In this document: positions 49,740 to 60,790 of the stretch, piece after piece
How positions within the stretch are numbered: position 1 is the stretch's first letter
How the letters are laid out: each line of letters opens with the position of its first letter
Source of the DNA: Venturia oleaginea
Lineage: Eukaryota; Ascomycota; Dothideomycetes; Venturiales; Venturiaceae
DNA: 64,000 nucleotides
NCBI GenBank assembly: GCA_013176395.1
Contig: JABMLP010000029.1
Coordinates: 1 to 64,000 of the forward strand
Reading direction: 5' to 3'
The notes under the pieces: model-generated
The model's input: the letters and a program-made list of their open reading frames with translations, nothing else
What the model was told of the DNA's origin: nothing
Databases searched by the model: none
Position numbers and translations under genes: made by a program

Positions 49740-49868
49740 TGTCAAAAGGTAGATGAAGCAGACTGAAGTCTGAATTGATGATCGTGGGCATGCCCATATA
49801 TATACACGATTGAGGGGCTCGTGCTCAAGCTAGTACAAATGAGGTGAATGAAATGAGTTCATTTGACA
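49740..49868 (-). repeat. Copia-D 5' LTR
   Basis: 129 bp with palindromic ends TGTCAAA ... TTTGACA. A TATA-like TGTATATATATG and a GGGCATGCCC palindrome lie in its centre, marking the likely promoter. Confidence 0.95.
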
Positions 49869-50138
49869 AAGTTGTGGTCTCACCGTGTCGTCTGCTAGAA
49901 CCCTCTTGATTTCTGTTTCGTTGACAGTAAAGCCTTGACTCCTGTCTGTCAATGGGACTACCACTACCAGGTTTTCAGTATCCTCCTTCCTGCTGTGAGC
50001 GACACGAGTAGCTTTGTCGGCATTGTATTCTGTGGGCCGGACGATCAACTTAACGAAGTCTTCTCGGGTCTCTGCAGCCTCAGTAGTCTCTCGGAGCTGG
50101 GTCATAGGCGTGTCGTCGCTGTAGCGGAACGGCGCCAT
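49869..50138 (-). pseudogene. Gypsy-2 Gag N-terminus
   Basis: About 90 codons starting MAPFRYSDDTPMTQL, cut at 49869 by Copia-D. The continuation is at 44174. Confidence 0.85.
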
Positions 50139-50186
50139 GACAAATCGTACGGTATTAGGAGGAATGGCGTCGAGGTGACCCTAGTC

Positions 50187-50372
50187 GGCTTAAAAAAGTC
50201 GCGAAACTGGTCGGTGTCTCTGGTCAGGTTGGTATCGTGTGTTGAGCAATGGTCGGCTCAAAGAAGGTCGCGAGACTGGTTGGTGTCTCTGGTCAGGTTG
50301 GTATCATGTGTTGAGCAATGGTCGGCTCAAAGAAAAAAGGTTGTGAGACTGGTCGGTGTCTCTGGTCAGGTC
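50187..50372 (-). repeat. ~80-bp tandem repeat in the Gypsy-2 leader, about 2.5 copies
   Basis: Units contain GTGTCTCTGGTCAGGT and GTTGAGCAATGGTCGGC. They lie between the Gag start and the possible 5' LTR. Confidence 0.75.
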
Positions 50373-50455
50373 GGGGTCGGTTTTGACTGCTTATTGTCGT
50401 AAACAATCTGGAACTATTTGTCGCTGTTCTAAGCGTGAGGGTTGATCTGATATAA

Positions 50456-50708
50456 TGTCACGGCGAGCATTGAATCAGACAGAATTAACTAAGATTCCAT
50501 TTACTCAGTGTGATGAGAGAATATCAGATAGTGTCGTATCCTTGGCACCGACAGGGGCGGTGCAATTTCTGCATCTCAAGGATACTTCAATGTTCGAAGA
50601 AGAACAAGAACAATCAAGAATACAAGAGACTTATCCATATATGTTTATTTCATTATCATTTCATTATCGTTACATTATCATTTCATTACTATTTCATACA
50701 CGTGTACA
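50456..50708 (-). repeat. Possible Gypsy-2 5' LTR
   Basis: 253 bp with TGTCACGGCG on the left and CACGTGTACA on the right (plus strand), i.e. TG...CA ends in an LTR-appropriate place. The partner LTR is absent, so the ends cannot be confirmed. Confidence 0.35.
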
Positions 50709-50738
50709 AAGCCGATCCAACAGATAGAGAGTAAATGA

Positions 50739-52240
50739 CTACGGGGCGCGCGAGTTGATGTTCCTCTCGCCACAGTGTGGCTGCGACACGTTGTCATGTG
50801 ACAAAGATGGCCACCATGCAATGCCGTCACAGCCTGCATGTAGCCTCAGCGAGAGTACCTCGCCGATCGGCCCACGTCTATCCTTCAGAAGCCAACGATC
50901 CCTGAAATCCACCAGATACTCACTGAAATCTACCATGCTATCTTCTTCTGTAACCTCTATATAGTCTTGCAACAGAACCACTTGGACATCGTACACAATC
51001 TGCGCCAAATCACGTGTGTGGTCTCCAATCTCCACCCACGTATTGTTCCGACAGTTCCAAGCAATCACGGCTGCAAAGGAGATGATCGCTGAATCAAATG
51101 ACCTGTGCTGGAGTCGATGTTGAACCAACTCGAGAAGAAATATGAGTACGGACCGATCGAGCTGCTCTTCTAGCTGGGATAGCCGCTCCTCGTCATCCAG
51201 CTTGGATCTTTCTCCACATGTCGACTGGAAAATAGCTTCTGCACAACCCTTTGTTGTCTCCCAATTTGAAACTTGACTTGAGGTTGGGTTGAACATCTTC
51301 TTTTGCTGTAGATACTGCTGGCTTGTGACTCGAGAATAATAACAGACCAAATTCTGCGCTGTTCGGATATATGTCTGCTTTGACTTGGGGTTCTGCAATG
51401 GCTTGATTGCATCTTGCGATATCTCTGATCGCCTGAAAGTATTCAAGAGTTTTGCGTTCAGCTTGCTCAGCTGCCTTTCCTCCATCTTGTCAAAGTCCAG
51501 CACTTGCATGGCTTTGCGAAGAACCCGATTGACACTGCTGCATACCACTGAAACTATCGGCTCCTTGTCGACAACGGGCAGTCGATAAGCTAGCGAAATC
51601 TCCGCAACTTCTACGCCTTCAAGATGAGCATGATAGCCTGATTCGCCCAGAAATCCTGTCAACTCAGACACATGTTCAATCTTCTCTACCGTGGTATACC
51701 GTTGCATATGCTCCTCCTGGGCCTGCGTGTAGCTCTGTTGGAGAATATCGGCTGCACTATTAGAAAATGGAATAGTGTTCTTTCTTTGGCGTTGTTGTTG
51801 CTGCAGATTCTTTGTCGAAAGTCCTGGGCTGGTCTGCTCGTGGTCATTTTCCTCCTGTTCAATATTTACAATAAAATAATCAATCTATTTCTTTTCCGCA
51901 AACAATGTGTGAACTCGAATTGGGAGTACTCCGCCTGAACTAAAATGTCTTTTCTAGGTCTTCCTTCTAACCCCGACCCTACATGGTGTGTAGACCAGCA
52001 ATGTTTGTTCATAGCGTCTTTGTTGACGGAGAGGTGGCGGCAGTCCCCATTGTCAAAAGGACAAAGAAATGCAAGGTAAATAGGGAGACCAGGAATTGGC
52101 CTAATTCTGTCAATTGGACCGACTACATCCTCTATCCCATTGGCAATACCGATAGAGTTGATGTGTGCAAGGATAGGCGCTCTCGCTTTTGAGTTGAGAA
52201 GGTGCGCATCGCGAAGGTGTCGATCCAAATTTGCCTTCAC
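50739..52240 (-). pseudogene. OrsD/DUF3505-type C2H2 protein, degenerate copy B
   Basis: Exon-like segment 52240 to about 51905 has two C2H2 fingers (VKANLDRHLRDAH, and CPFDNGDCRH ... HCWSTHH). A probable intron ends at about 51857 (AACAG), followed by 51850-50739: FLGESGYHAHLEG and DRWLLKDRRGPIGEVLSLRL, motifs I associate with the N-terminal part of large fungal proteins that pair C2H2 fingers with RecQ-like helicases, common near telomeres (memory, not searched). No helicase follows, the first finger lacks its Cys half, and the 3' end looks artificial. Confidence 0.6.
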
Positions 52241-52530
52241 CTAAGACGAGCCATGGTCAGAACAGACAACCACGCAGGAATCTGTGCGGGCACTTAAGAA
52301 CGAAGGTAGTTGACATGCTGTACTAGACATTATCAGTGGTGTTTTGGGTGTCTACAATAGGTGGAATGGTAGAGAATCTTGTCAATCGGATTTTGGTGTA
52401 GATTATGGTGGACAATGTCTGTGCTTCTTATCGATAAGTCCGAATCAACCAATGATAACTCGGATTACGGCGTAATCCCCAAGAATCTATGTATTGGGGC
52501 TTCTGCTTCCGCTGACCATGAACGTGCTCG
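52241..52530. other. Spacer between the two OrsD-like copies
   Basis: 290 bp without a recognisable gene. It may hold the missing first finger exon of copy B: a CTTAG acceptor-like site precedes GTGAAGGC on the minus strand. Confidence 0.4.
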
Positions 52531-54047
52531 TCATCCTCTCGACCCAATACAAACAACTGCGCTCTTTCGGCTTGGCCCGCCTTGCTGGGACTGACGTTGG
52601 GATATGCATATGCTGGGCCTGCAATGGGCTGCTTGGCGCGCTGCTACTAACCTCACTCCATAATCGCTGTCACTGTCGAAATCCATGGCATCTACACCGC
52701 AAAATCCATCGCTCTCCAGGGGTCCTGCAATCTTTACTGCCTTCTGGATCACCATGAACCGCGCGCATTTGATTACGCTCGACAATATGGCCGGGTATGA
52801 AACCGGCTCTCTCCAACCTCTTTCATTCAACCCCAAAACGGCCAACGCGCATACTAACGCGCTCTCGTACTCGCTGTACTGGATCTGCTGGTTCAACAAC
52901 GCGATGCAAAAATTCAAACATGCCCGCTGCACTGCCCTTATTCCTGCATCTTCCTCCCCTCCATCTTCTCCTTCCTGGTCTTCTCCTTCGTCAACGAGCT
53001 CCACCTCTTCGACTAACTTCTCAAACGCCCGTGTCTGCGCTCTTGTGAACTTATACGGCGGTGCTTTCCATTCCGATAATCGCTGGCTTCTCACGAAAAA
53101 CATCGATACCTGCCGCCACGGTTGCGCTCGCCTGTCGATCGATTTCGGATCCCAATACGTCTCCAACGGCGTATATTGCCTTTGGTGCTCCTCGGTGCGA
53201 ATTACTTCCATCCGTACGAATACTCCCGTGTTGGATACGGTGTCCTGGCTGGTCATGGCCACCTGTGTCATTACGTTCCAAACTACTTCCTCGAACTGCT
53301 CGTCCTTCTCCGGGTTACTGCCTGGCTTCTCCACCAATGCCAACAATTCTTCCCGATTGTGCACCTCCAAATATTTCTCCCATCCTGTCCGCTGCAACCA
53401 TGGGTTCACCTCGTCCCTCTCGCCGCCCCGGACCGTCTTCTTCGTCTCTTCCTGGATCGCGTCGAATTTCGCATTGACCCTGCGCTTGATCCGCTCCCAA
53501 CGGCTGATTCCTTCCGGGTCCTGGGCTGGCGCCTGTTGTACGATGCGGAAATACTGCGACCCGTGTTGGCTTGGGAAAATCGCTGGCATTGGACCCTCTC
53601 GCATGCCTGTTCGAATCGCTGCTCTGCTACCTTCTTCTCCGTACTGTTCATTCGCCCTCCTTGCTTCTTATCCGCCAACATCCTCCACTTGTGCTCTTCT
53701 CTCCAATGTACTCTCAACCCTTCTCTACTGGTGTAAATCTGCCCGCATCTCCCGTCCTCCAACTTGCACATCCAACCCTCGTGTAACGACAATTCGGGTA
53801 TGGACTTATCCACTTCGACGGGTGCTGTGAACTTTACTGGATTCATAATAAATCCTCGCCCCGGTGAATTGATCGCTTCTCGTACCAACCGGCGCTCCTC
53901 CTTTTTCGTCTTGTGGTGATTACCACGCAAATGTGAATCCACCTCTTTCGGCCATACTGCGTACTTGCATTCCTTGCATACAATTACCTCGTGCTCTCTC
54001 AATCGCGTAAAATACTTCGTCGCAACGCCCGTCATGATGGGCAACAC
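52531..54047 (-). pseudogene. OrsD/DUF3505-type C2H2 protein, copy A, one-base frameshift
   Basis: N-terminal finger VCKECKYAVWPKEVDSHLRGNHH and second finger CKLEDGRCGQIY ... HWREEH in frame one (54047 to about 53600), then GSQYFRIVQ, NPWLQRTGWEKYLE and a Glu/Asp-rich stretch in the +1 frame (to 52531). The switch lies at a run of T near 53595 (QRF-FPSQH), consistent with loss of one base. It ends in DFDSDSDYG followed by GTGAGG, which could be a splice donor to a lost downstream part. Paralogue of copy B, same strand. An OrsD protein lies in the A. nidulans orsellinic-acid cluster, but no such cluster is here. Confidence 0.65.
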
Positions 54048-55080
54048 GAAACTCCTGGATACGGTTGTGATGTGTGATCTGGACTTCTGGATACCGTAAT
54101 GGGAACGAATATGCGACTCTGCTCAATAGTTGCCAATGTTTCTTTAAAGACGATGATCGAAACGAACGTACGACTCTACACAATAGTGGTTGATGGATCC
54201 AAAAAAAATCGGGAGTTATTGCGACGCGTCCTATCTACTCGCCTTCTTCTCTTAATCTACTTGGATGGCGTATTGCGGGCAACGCCTATGACATTACATG
54301 GGCCCCTTTCCAAATTGTACGCGACCGGGTTGGGGTTGGGGTTGGATTCATCAATGCGCGTCTCAATAATCCGGTCAAAAACTCGATGAACTGTTAACAG
54401 TCTGGGTACAGCCAAATGCATCTAAACGTATTCAAATGCATCTAAATGTATCCACATGGATCAAAATACATACGATCAAAATGCGACTGTAAACTGGGAT
54501 CGGGTTGGGGTTGGTTTCCATCAATAAGCGGGTCAATAAGTCCAAAAATCGATAAACTTTTGTCTGGGTTTGGTGTTGTTATGTGGACTCTCACTTACAC
54601 GCGTATATTCTCCGCGATTCCCGATCCCGTTCACGCTGAACATAACTGAATTCGCTCCTCACGTGACTGCAACGAACTCCAAATGCATCCATATACATTT
54701 CATTTTGTCTAGTTACATCCAAATGCATCTAAATACTAGCTTCAATTCTTATCTCGACGTGGTTTTTATTATTGTTCAACGGTAGCCAGCTGCAGTTTTG
54801 GTGTTCCTCGCTGATTTTCCCTAATGCCTCGTCCAAAACTTCACCCTCAACTTGCGCGACAACAACAAGGAATTTTTGCATGCAAATTTGCCAATGTCTG
54901 CGCATGTACATTCCAAACGATATTCTCGAGTTTGGGCAAAATCCGTCTAGGGAGCATGAGTTTCCGGTTGGATTTGTACGCAACCGGAGGCTTCTAACAA
55001 AATATTTCTCAGGCAACAAGGCGCTCCATACAAATTTTCAGGTGGAAACTGGTATCAACCTCCCAACCAGTTGATCATTT
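54048..55080. other. AT-rich spacer with short degenerate repeats
   Basis: No gene supported. Holds a G-rich TTGGGG tract (54327-54345, weaker at 54501-54515), repeated AAATGCATCTAAA-like motifs (54412-54470 and 54718-54740) and a 96-codon minus ORF (54729-55019) with no family match; the ORF could be another OrsD-like scrap but I cannot support that. Confidence 0.5.
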
Positions 55081-56201
55081 TGGATAGACAGTTTCTTTGT
55101 GATGTTATAAGCCTCTGTCTGACGTTCCGATATATGAATCAAGGGGGAGGTCGGTGCAGATAAGAGCCTCAGCTAGGCAGTGAGGGGGAGTCCTTCTCGT
55201 GCGATGGTAAGATATGTGCATGAATGTCCGAGGTGCAGTCGTGTATGCCGAACTGCGTTCCACGAACAACGGGATCTCATCTCGTACGGAATGTTTATGC
55301 TTCCCATTGTTGTGAAGCTCTCGAGGATGGTGGGCTGTCTGCGTATGCTGGCATCTGTTTGATCGGCCAATGGTGCATTCCTGAATCCTTCTCTTGCTTC
55401 GTCGTTGTCAAGGTTGTTCCGTCTCTCAGTAGTGTTCGAGCTTCATAGGCCCATGTCTAATCGGATGGCAAAGTCGTCCAGTAGGAATGCGGCGGGCTGC
55501 ATTGCAGGCTCGATCCATACTCGAGCGCATTGTTGCCCGCTCCCGATTCGGACATTTCCGATCGAAACGAGATGGTGGGAAACAGCCAACAACCACCAAC
55601 CTCATTTCCATCGTAGATATCGACTTTCTCCCCTCGCAAGGCTTCTGCCATGTCCCAATGACTTCACTGGATCAACCCATTTGTCCCCCCTAACCTTGCT
55701 CCTGATCCCCCTGGATTCCCCCTGTGGGCCTGCGTTACGCGACGCGCCTTCAAGTGTTTCAGACAATCCAACCTTCAACATCGCTGGCCACACAACGTCG
55801 ATATGTCCATTCCACGGCTTCAAGACTTCAGCTCACGTTGAGAACCTGCATGTTTCGTGTGGCGCCGCCCATTCCTTTGATTGAGAGAACACTTCCCCTG
55901 ATCTGGTAAAAAGGTATGAAACGCCCTACCCTTTCTGTTCTTCCTCTTTCTCTTTCAGCAAACGAACTCTGTCTTTCTCTTCTTCTTTCCTCTTTGGATA
56001 TCGGGCTCCTGGTCATGTTCTGAGAACACAACACTCTTTTGAGCTATTCGAGTGGCCTGGTGCGACGTTCACTCCTTCATATTCACTTTCTCTTCACAAA
56101 TTCAGTATTGATCACGCCTTCCTTTGCAAATATCATATTCGTATTGGCGGATAGTACCACTCTTTTCAACAGCTCAAAATCACTCTCTCATTAACTCAAC
56201 C
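55081..56201. other. Intergenic region upstream of the GH71 gene
   Basis: Several overlapping ORFs of 60-160 codons on both strands, none like a known family. The pyrimidine-rich stretch at 55920-56010 and the sequence before 56202 are the probable GH71 promoter and leader. Confidence 0.5.
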
Positions 56202-58212
56202 ATGAAGCTTTTACTCTTTTTTTCGATACTTGTCTTGGCCATGTGCTCGGTTGCCCAAGGCGCGCCCAAGTATGTCTTTGCGCATGTCATTGTAAGTTCC
56301 GACTACTTTCTTCCACTTCTTTCACTTCCAGAATTCAATCGCGACGCCTAGTTCATGTCTTTGGATGCCATATTCTCATATCAGTGGCTTCGCTGCCTCG
56401 AATTCTCAAAGCACCAGATCTTCAGGAGGCCAAAGAAGGTTACAACCAACGATACCCTTCACTCAAATTCACTGTCCCATGGGGACTATGAGACCCTCAT
56501 TTGATGCTCTGGAACTGTGAGCGGGATTTCCTTCTCACGAACGGGTCGCCATAGTCGCCCTCCGCCTTCACATACCATGTCACTCCAACGATTGATATCA
56601 TCCACAAATGTAAAAGGTGTTTGCTGCGATGCTATTCTTGAAGTGGTCGAGTCTTTAACTAAGTCTCTTCCACGAAGTCACTGGAAACATGGAGACAATT
56701 CTGAGCGATGACGTCGTCAGCTCAAGGCGAACAATTGTGCTCTCATGGGTTGCCTTGATGGCGAAGTCAAGATTTTTCCTGATGCACTAAGGCCTACATC
56801 CATGAACTGGACACCATCGGTGTCTCCTGGAAACGGCTTTTCTTCTGTCGCCCAGCCACATCCATGATGCTAACATTCCCCAGGTCGGCAACTGGCAAGA
56901 CTTCACTCCAGACTTATGGGTTGAACACATGACACTCGCCCGCGATGCCGGCATCGACGGCTTCGTTCTCAACACAGCCCCAAGCACTGTGCCAGGCTCA
57001 GCATGTTTCTCCGGCCTAATCCAAAAACAAATTGGCTACGCCTTCGACGCAGCCCAACACCTCGGCAGCAATCCCACAGCATCAAGCAACTCCACAGCAT
57101 CAAGCAACTCCACAGCATCAAGCAACTCTACAGCATCAAGCAACTCCACCTTTAAGCTCTTCATCGCTTTTGATTACCTCGGTGGTGGAAAGGTGTGGGA
57201 TGCAGCAAGCGTGAAGCAAGTCCTCACAACATATGCGAATCATCCAGCTTACTTCCGCTACGACGGCAAAGCCTACGTTTCCACCTTCGAAGGAACAGGA
57301 AATATCAATGACTGGCCAGGAATCAAGTCCGCCATCCCTGGAGGTATCTTCTTCGTCCCCGACTGGACTTCCCTCGGCCCTGCCGGTATCACAGCTCACT
57401 TTGCTGTCATCGATGGTGCCTTCTCTTGGGATATGTGGCCAACTGGCGCCAACGATATCAGCACCCAGGCTGACACGGCTTGGAAATCCGCACTTGACAA
57501 GGGAGACAAGCACTTCATGATGGGTATCTCGCCGTGGTTCTACACCAAGTTGCCTGCTTACAACAAAGCGTGGGTGTGGAGAGGTGATGACATGTGGCAC
57601 GATCGCTGGGAACAAATCGATGAAGTCCAACCCGACATCGTCCAAATTGTCACATGGAATGATTACGGCGAGTCCCACTACATTGGTCCTATCTTTGAAC
57701 CAGCTGTTCCTAAAGGCGCTGGTACGGATGCGACGGCGTATGTTGACAACATGCCTCACGACTCCTGGCGCGATCTGTTACCATATTACATTACCCGCTA
57801 TAAGAAAGGCGCCGAGCCTGCCGTCGCTACTGAGAAATTGCAGTACTGGTATCGCCTCACTCCAGCGGCAGTGGGCAACACCGATGGAGTCACGGGCAAC
57901 AATGGCCAGTACCAACCCGTTCTCGACCCGGACATGGTCGTCCAAGACAAAATCTTCGTCACGGCCCTCGTCAGCGCGCCAGCGAACGTGACGGTGCAGA
58001 TTGGAAGTAACAGTCCGACAATACTCGCCGCGTCCGATGCTGGTGCGAACCACTTCGCAGTCCCCTTCAATGGACAAACTGGTGATGTGGCTATTAAGAT
58101 CGTATGCGATGGAGAGACTGTGGTGGAGGGAACTGGTAAACCGATTACCAACACGCCTGATAGTAACGGAGCGACGAACTACAATGCCTGGGTTGGTGGA
58201 GCCAGTGCTTGA
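56202..58212 (+). CDS. GH71 alpha-1,3-glucanase (mutanase), secreted
   Basis: Exon 1 56202-56291 encodes a signal peptide (MKLLLFFSILVLAMCSVAQG) and the GH71 start KYVFAHVI. Exon 2 56884-58212 continues VGNWQDFTPDLW ... AGIDGFVLNTA, FIAFDYLGGG, YDGKAYVSTFEG, FFVPDWTSLGP, GISPWFYTKLP, IVTWNDYGESHYIGP, HDSWRDLLPYYI. The phase-0 intron (592 nt, GTAAGT to CCCCAG, with GCTAAC) is far longer than others here but makes an exact protein join. 472 residues in total. GH71 enzymes hydrolyse cell-wall alpha-1,3-glucan in division, remodelling or attack on other fungi. Oddity: four tandem TASSNS-type repeats with N-S-T sequons in the N-terminal part of the domain. Confidence 0.9.
57075..57146 (+). repeat. 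18-bp coding minisatellite in GH71
   Basis: Four copies of an 18-bp unit encode Thr/Ala-Ser-Ser-Asn-Ser, each giving an N-S-T glycosylation sequon. The repeat lies between AAQHLGSN and FKLFIAFDY, probably in a surface loop. Confidence 0.88.
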
Positions 58213-59031
58213 TCCTTGACCGCGAGAATATTGCGCTGGAAAAGGCGTCGAGGCTGGAACTCATTCGATTGTGCGATGGATATTCTTCTTGTTTATAGAT
58301 ACCCCTTAGATTTCTTCATCAGAATACGATTGTTCAACTGAATTGGCTTGTCTCTCTAACTGAGAATAGAAAGTAGACTGAATACAAATGCCGAGACACC
58401 TCTTGCTACAAGCTCCTTTTCAACATGCCGTATGCGTGGTGCGTTCCTTGAGACCGATCCTTTGGGAGCGAACACTCTCTCCAGCGATACCTGAGCTCAC
58501 TTGCTTATATCTTTGAGTGCCACTACTGCGATTGGTCTTTTGGAAGTGAGCAGTCTCTCCAACAACACCTGAACTCGCCCGCTTACACTTTCGAATGCGA
58601 GTCCTGCGATCGGTCCTTTGGCCTTTGGAAGCGAGCAGTCTGCAATATCTACTTGGAAAAGATCTTGGTTATCTACTACTTTTCGCTCCTATCCGGAGGA
58701 TACAATGACAGAATAGGAGGTCCTGTCAGTCCGAGCTCAATTCGGGAGGCATCATGTTCATCTTGGAATATCAGACTGGAGCATACAGAAGACTGCGCTT
58801 GAACGATCTAGTTATTGCTAAGCGGATAGTCGAGAAGGTGATGAAGACTGTGTTTAAATAGGCGCCATGGGATTGATGCGTGATGGATTCAAGAAGGTGC
58901 CAAAAGACATGGAGAAGGCGATAAGAGTTAGTAATGGATAGCGGAGAGTGAATAGTATATAGATACAAATTTGAGGGCATGAATCCTTGGATCTCATTGC
59001 TTCCATACTAGCAGCTACCTCCAATAGCTAT
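58213..59031. other. Intergenic region between GH71 and the kinase-like gene
   Basis: Both genes converge on this 0.8 kb, so it holds two 3' ends. Contains loose repeats of GCGATYGGTC-TTTTGG-type sequence (58530-58640). No gene seen. Confidence 0.5.
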
Positions 59032-60264
59032 TTAATCCTCCTCCTGCCAAAATAGATGCTCCAAGACTTGGTCTATAGTTATTCTAGCGGTCGGGTCTAG
59101 ATTTGTCATTCCAGATATCATGTCATATAGCTGGGTACCAAATGGTTCTCCCCACTTCTCGAATCTCATTCCAGGATGTAGCTCAACTACCCGCTCAGCT
59201 CTTGCTATGGGCACCTCCAGAGCCTCACGCCAATCTTCACTGTTAATTCGCTCGAGGAGCCCTTCAGGGAGCCCTCCAGAAATTGGTGAAAAGTAGGCAA
59301 AGTGTCGAGCCAGAATCTCTTCTTCCGGCGTTATACCACGACTTCTAAGACTCTGGAAATCCTCTAAGATTAGATACTTCCCATCCTCTAGAGTAAATAT
59401 GCACTATACGCATAGCTAAGCAAAAATTCTTAGACTAAGAACATAGCTCACTCACCACTAATCCAAACGAGAACATATCCGACGCCTTTGTCATGCCCCT
59501 TGCGGTCTGTCCTTCGGGGCTTCGCCACATAACATTCCCTATTGCGTGAGGGGTCTGACGTGGCTCATCACCTTTCAACTTGATAGTGATATCAAAATCG
59601 CCCAAGTTCACATCGGTGACCGTTTTTCCACCATCTTCGTTGTAAGTCCAATTGACCAAAACATTATCAGGCTTTATATCTGCCAAGATAGATTCATTAG
59701 TTAGAGGTCTTGAATGCCAAAATTTTCCGGATTGCAGAGAGTGTACCAAGGTGAATCCAATCTTTACTATGAAGTTCTTGTATTGCCTCTCCCACACATC
59801 GCAAGATTTTCTTTCGTTCAGCGAAAAGAAATTTCGGATCGTCCGGATCTTTCTCAAACAAGGCAAGTAGATCGGTTTTGAAGTAGGGATAGATCAGAAT
59901 GTCTTCCTCTTGGCTACAATCGATGTGCATTCGAAGCCGACGGGAGCCTGCAAACTCGTCTGCGAGCCGTAAGGACAGATTATAGGTACTGATTTGGGCG
60001 TTTCAGGACAAGACTCATTCCCGGACCTAATTGAGATGGGTCAGAAAATGGCTGCGATGTGGCATCAAGGTTTAACACGTACTCGGCTTTGAAGACGCTG
60101 AGCTTATCGTCCCTGGGATGACGCGCGAGTATCTCGCCCTGAACGTATACTCGACCGGATTTGCCCACAATGATGGATGCCATTCTGGCATGCCGACTGA
60201 ATGGTGTATGACAGGCAATACGATGGAGGGTCATCGAAGAAAAGATGGGATATCTAGAAGGCAC
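59032..60264 (-). CDS. Protein-kinase-like protein, atypical catalytic motifs, probably degenerate
   Basis: Pieces: 60264 to about 59985; about 59984 to 59747; 59679 to 59456; 59403 to 59032. Introns 59680-59746 (67 nt) and 59404-59455 (52 nt) are GT-AG. The chain reads IQELHSKDWIHL-DIKPDNVLV (catalytic loop, HLD for HRD), LGDFDITIKL (DFD for DFG), IGNVMWRSPEGQ (APE-like), KASDMFSFGLV and a C-lobe ending MTNLDPTARITIDQVLEH. A +1 frame change near 59985 (RPNQY/YNLSLRL) has no intron to explain it. No glycine loop is clear; the Lys of SLVLKRP may be the beta-3 Lys. Fungal pseudokinase-like genes of this type are common. Activity doubtful. Confidence 0.75.
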
Positions 60265-60780
60265 GATGCCAGAAAATGAGGTAAAGCTAGGAAGAGGTAG
60301 TAAAACATTGCTCGCGGACAGTTACACGCAGCACTTCGCCCCTACACCTGTCCCGCCTGTCCCGTGTCCCGCCAGGCGATCAACAATTTTAGGAAAGAAT
60401 CAGATAAATTTTGGTTAGAAGTTGGACGTTGTATTCTTCAACTTGCTAACAAGAACAAAAGACTAGGGTTGACAATGAGGGCGCGGCATAATCTACAGAA
60501 GCGCCGAAATATGAACATTGATTCCGTGAGCACGATCCAGCTCGCGTATCTCCCCGACTCTCCCTCCCCCCTCCCCCCATTCACTCTTTCTACCCTTCCC
60601 CGATGTCTATTTGGACGTGTCTTTGGACGTGTCTGCGGGCGTGTCGGCGGGCATGTCCGGCCAAAGATGTCGGGTTGTGATATGATTATCATCTTCGTAC
60701 TGGAATACCCATGTGAGATGGGGCCTGTGATCTACACTTCAAACTCGCTACAACGGTACACTCTCTCGACACGATTCACA
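60265..60780. other. Intergenic, no gene recognised
   Basis: Contains TGTCCCGCC-type short repeats (60342-60372) and GGACGTGTC/GGGCGTGTC repeats (60610-60660), perhaps subterminal repeats of the adjacent pogo derivative. Confidence 0.45.
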
Positions 60781-60790
60781 TCGTACAACG

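Larger units (their letters stand above)
44175..49868 (-). mobile_element. Copia-D: complete young Ty1/Copia retrotransposon
   Basis: 5,694 bp, minus strand. The two 129-bp LTRs are identical by eye; TSD AAGTT at 44170-44174 and 49869-49873. It has an initiator-tRNA primer site, one intact 1,417-codon Gag-Pol ORF and a purine tract before the 3' LTR. It is inserted in Gypsy-2 gag. All parts needed for retrotransposition appear present. Confidence 0.96.
38735..50708 (-). mobile_element. Gypsy-2: Ty3/Gypsy element split by Copia-D, 3' LTR not found
   Basis: Minus-strand gag (50138 to 49869, continuing 44174 to 42925) and pol (42907 to 38735). Copia-D with its AAGTT TSD sits inside gag. A leader with tandem repeats and a possible 5' LTR lies to the right. 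Immediately past the pol stop the sequence becomes hAT-like, so the 3' LTR is missing or unrecognised. Confidence 0.85.

Noticed and set aside
50456..50708. Firm annotation of the Gypsy-2 5' LTR with TSD
   Set aside because: No partner copy near 38735 and no testable TSD, so it is kept only as a low-confidence feature.
52685..53830. 381-codon plus-strand ORF as a gene
   Set aside because: It lies opposite OrsD-like copy A, whose minus-strand frame shows zinc fingers and family motifs. The plus ORF has Ser/Pro/Cys-rich shadow composition and no domain.
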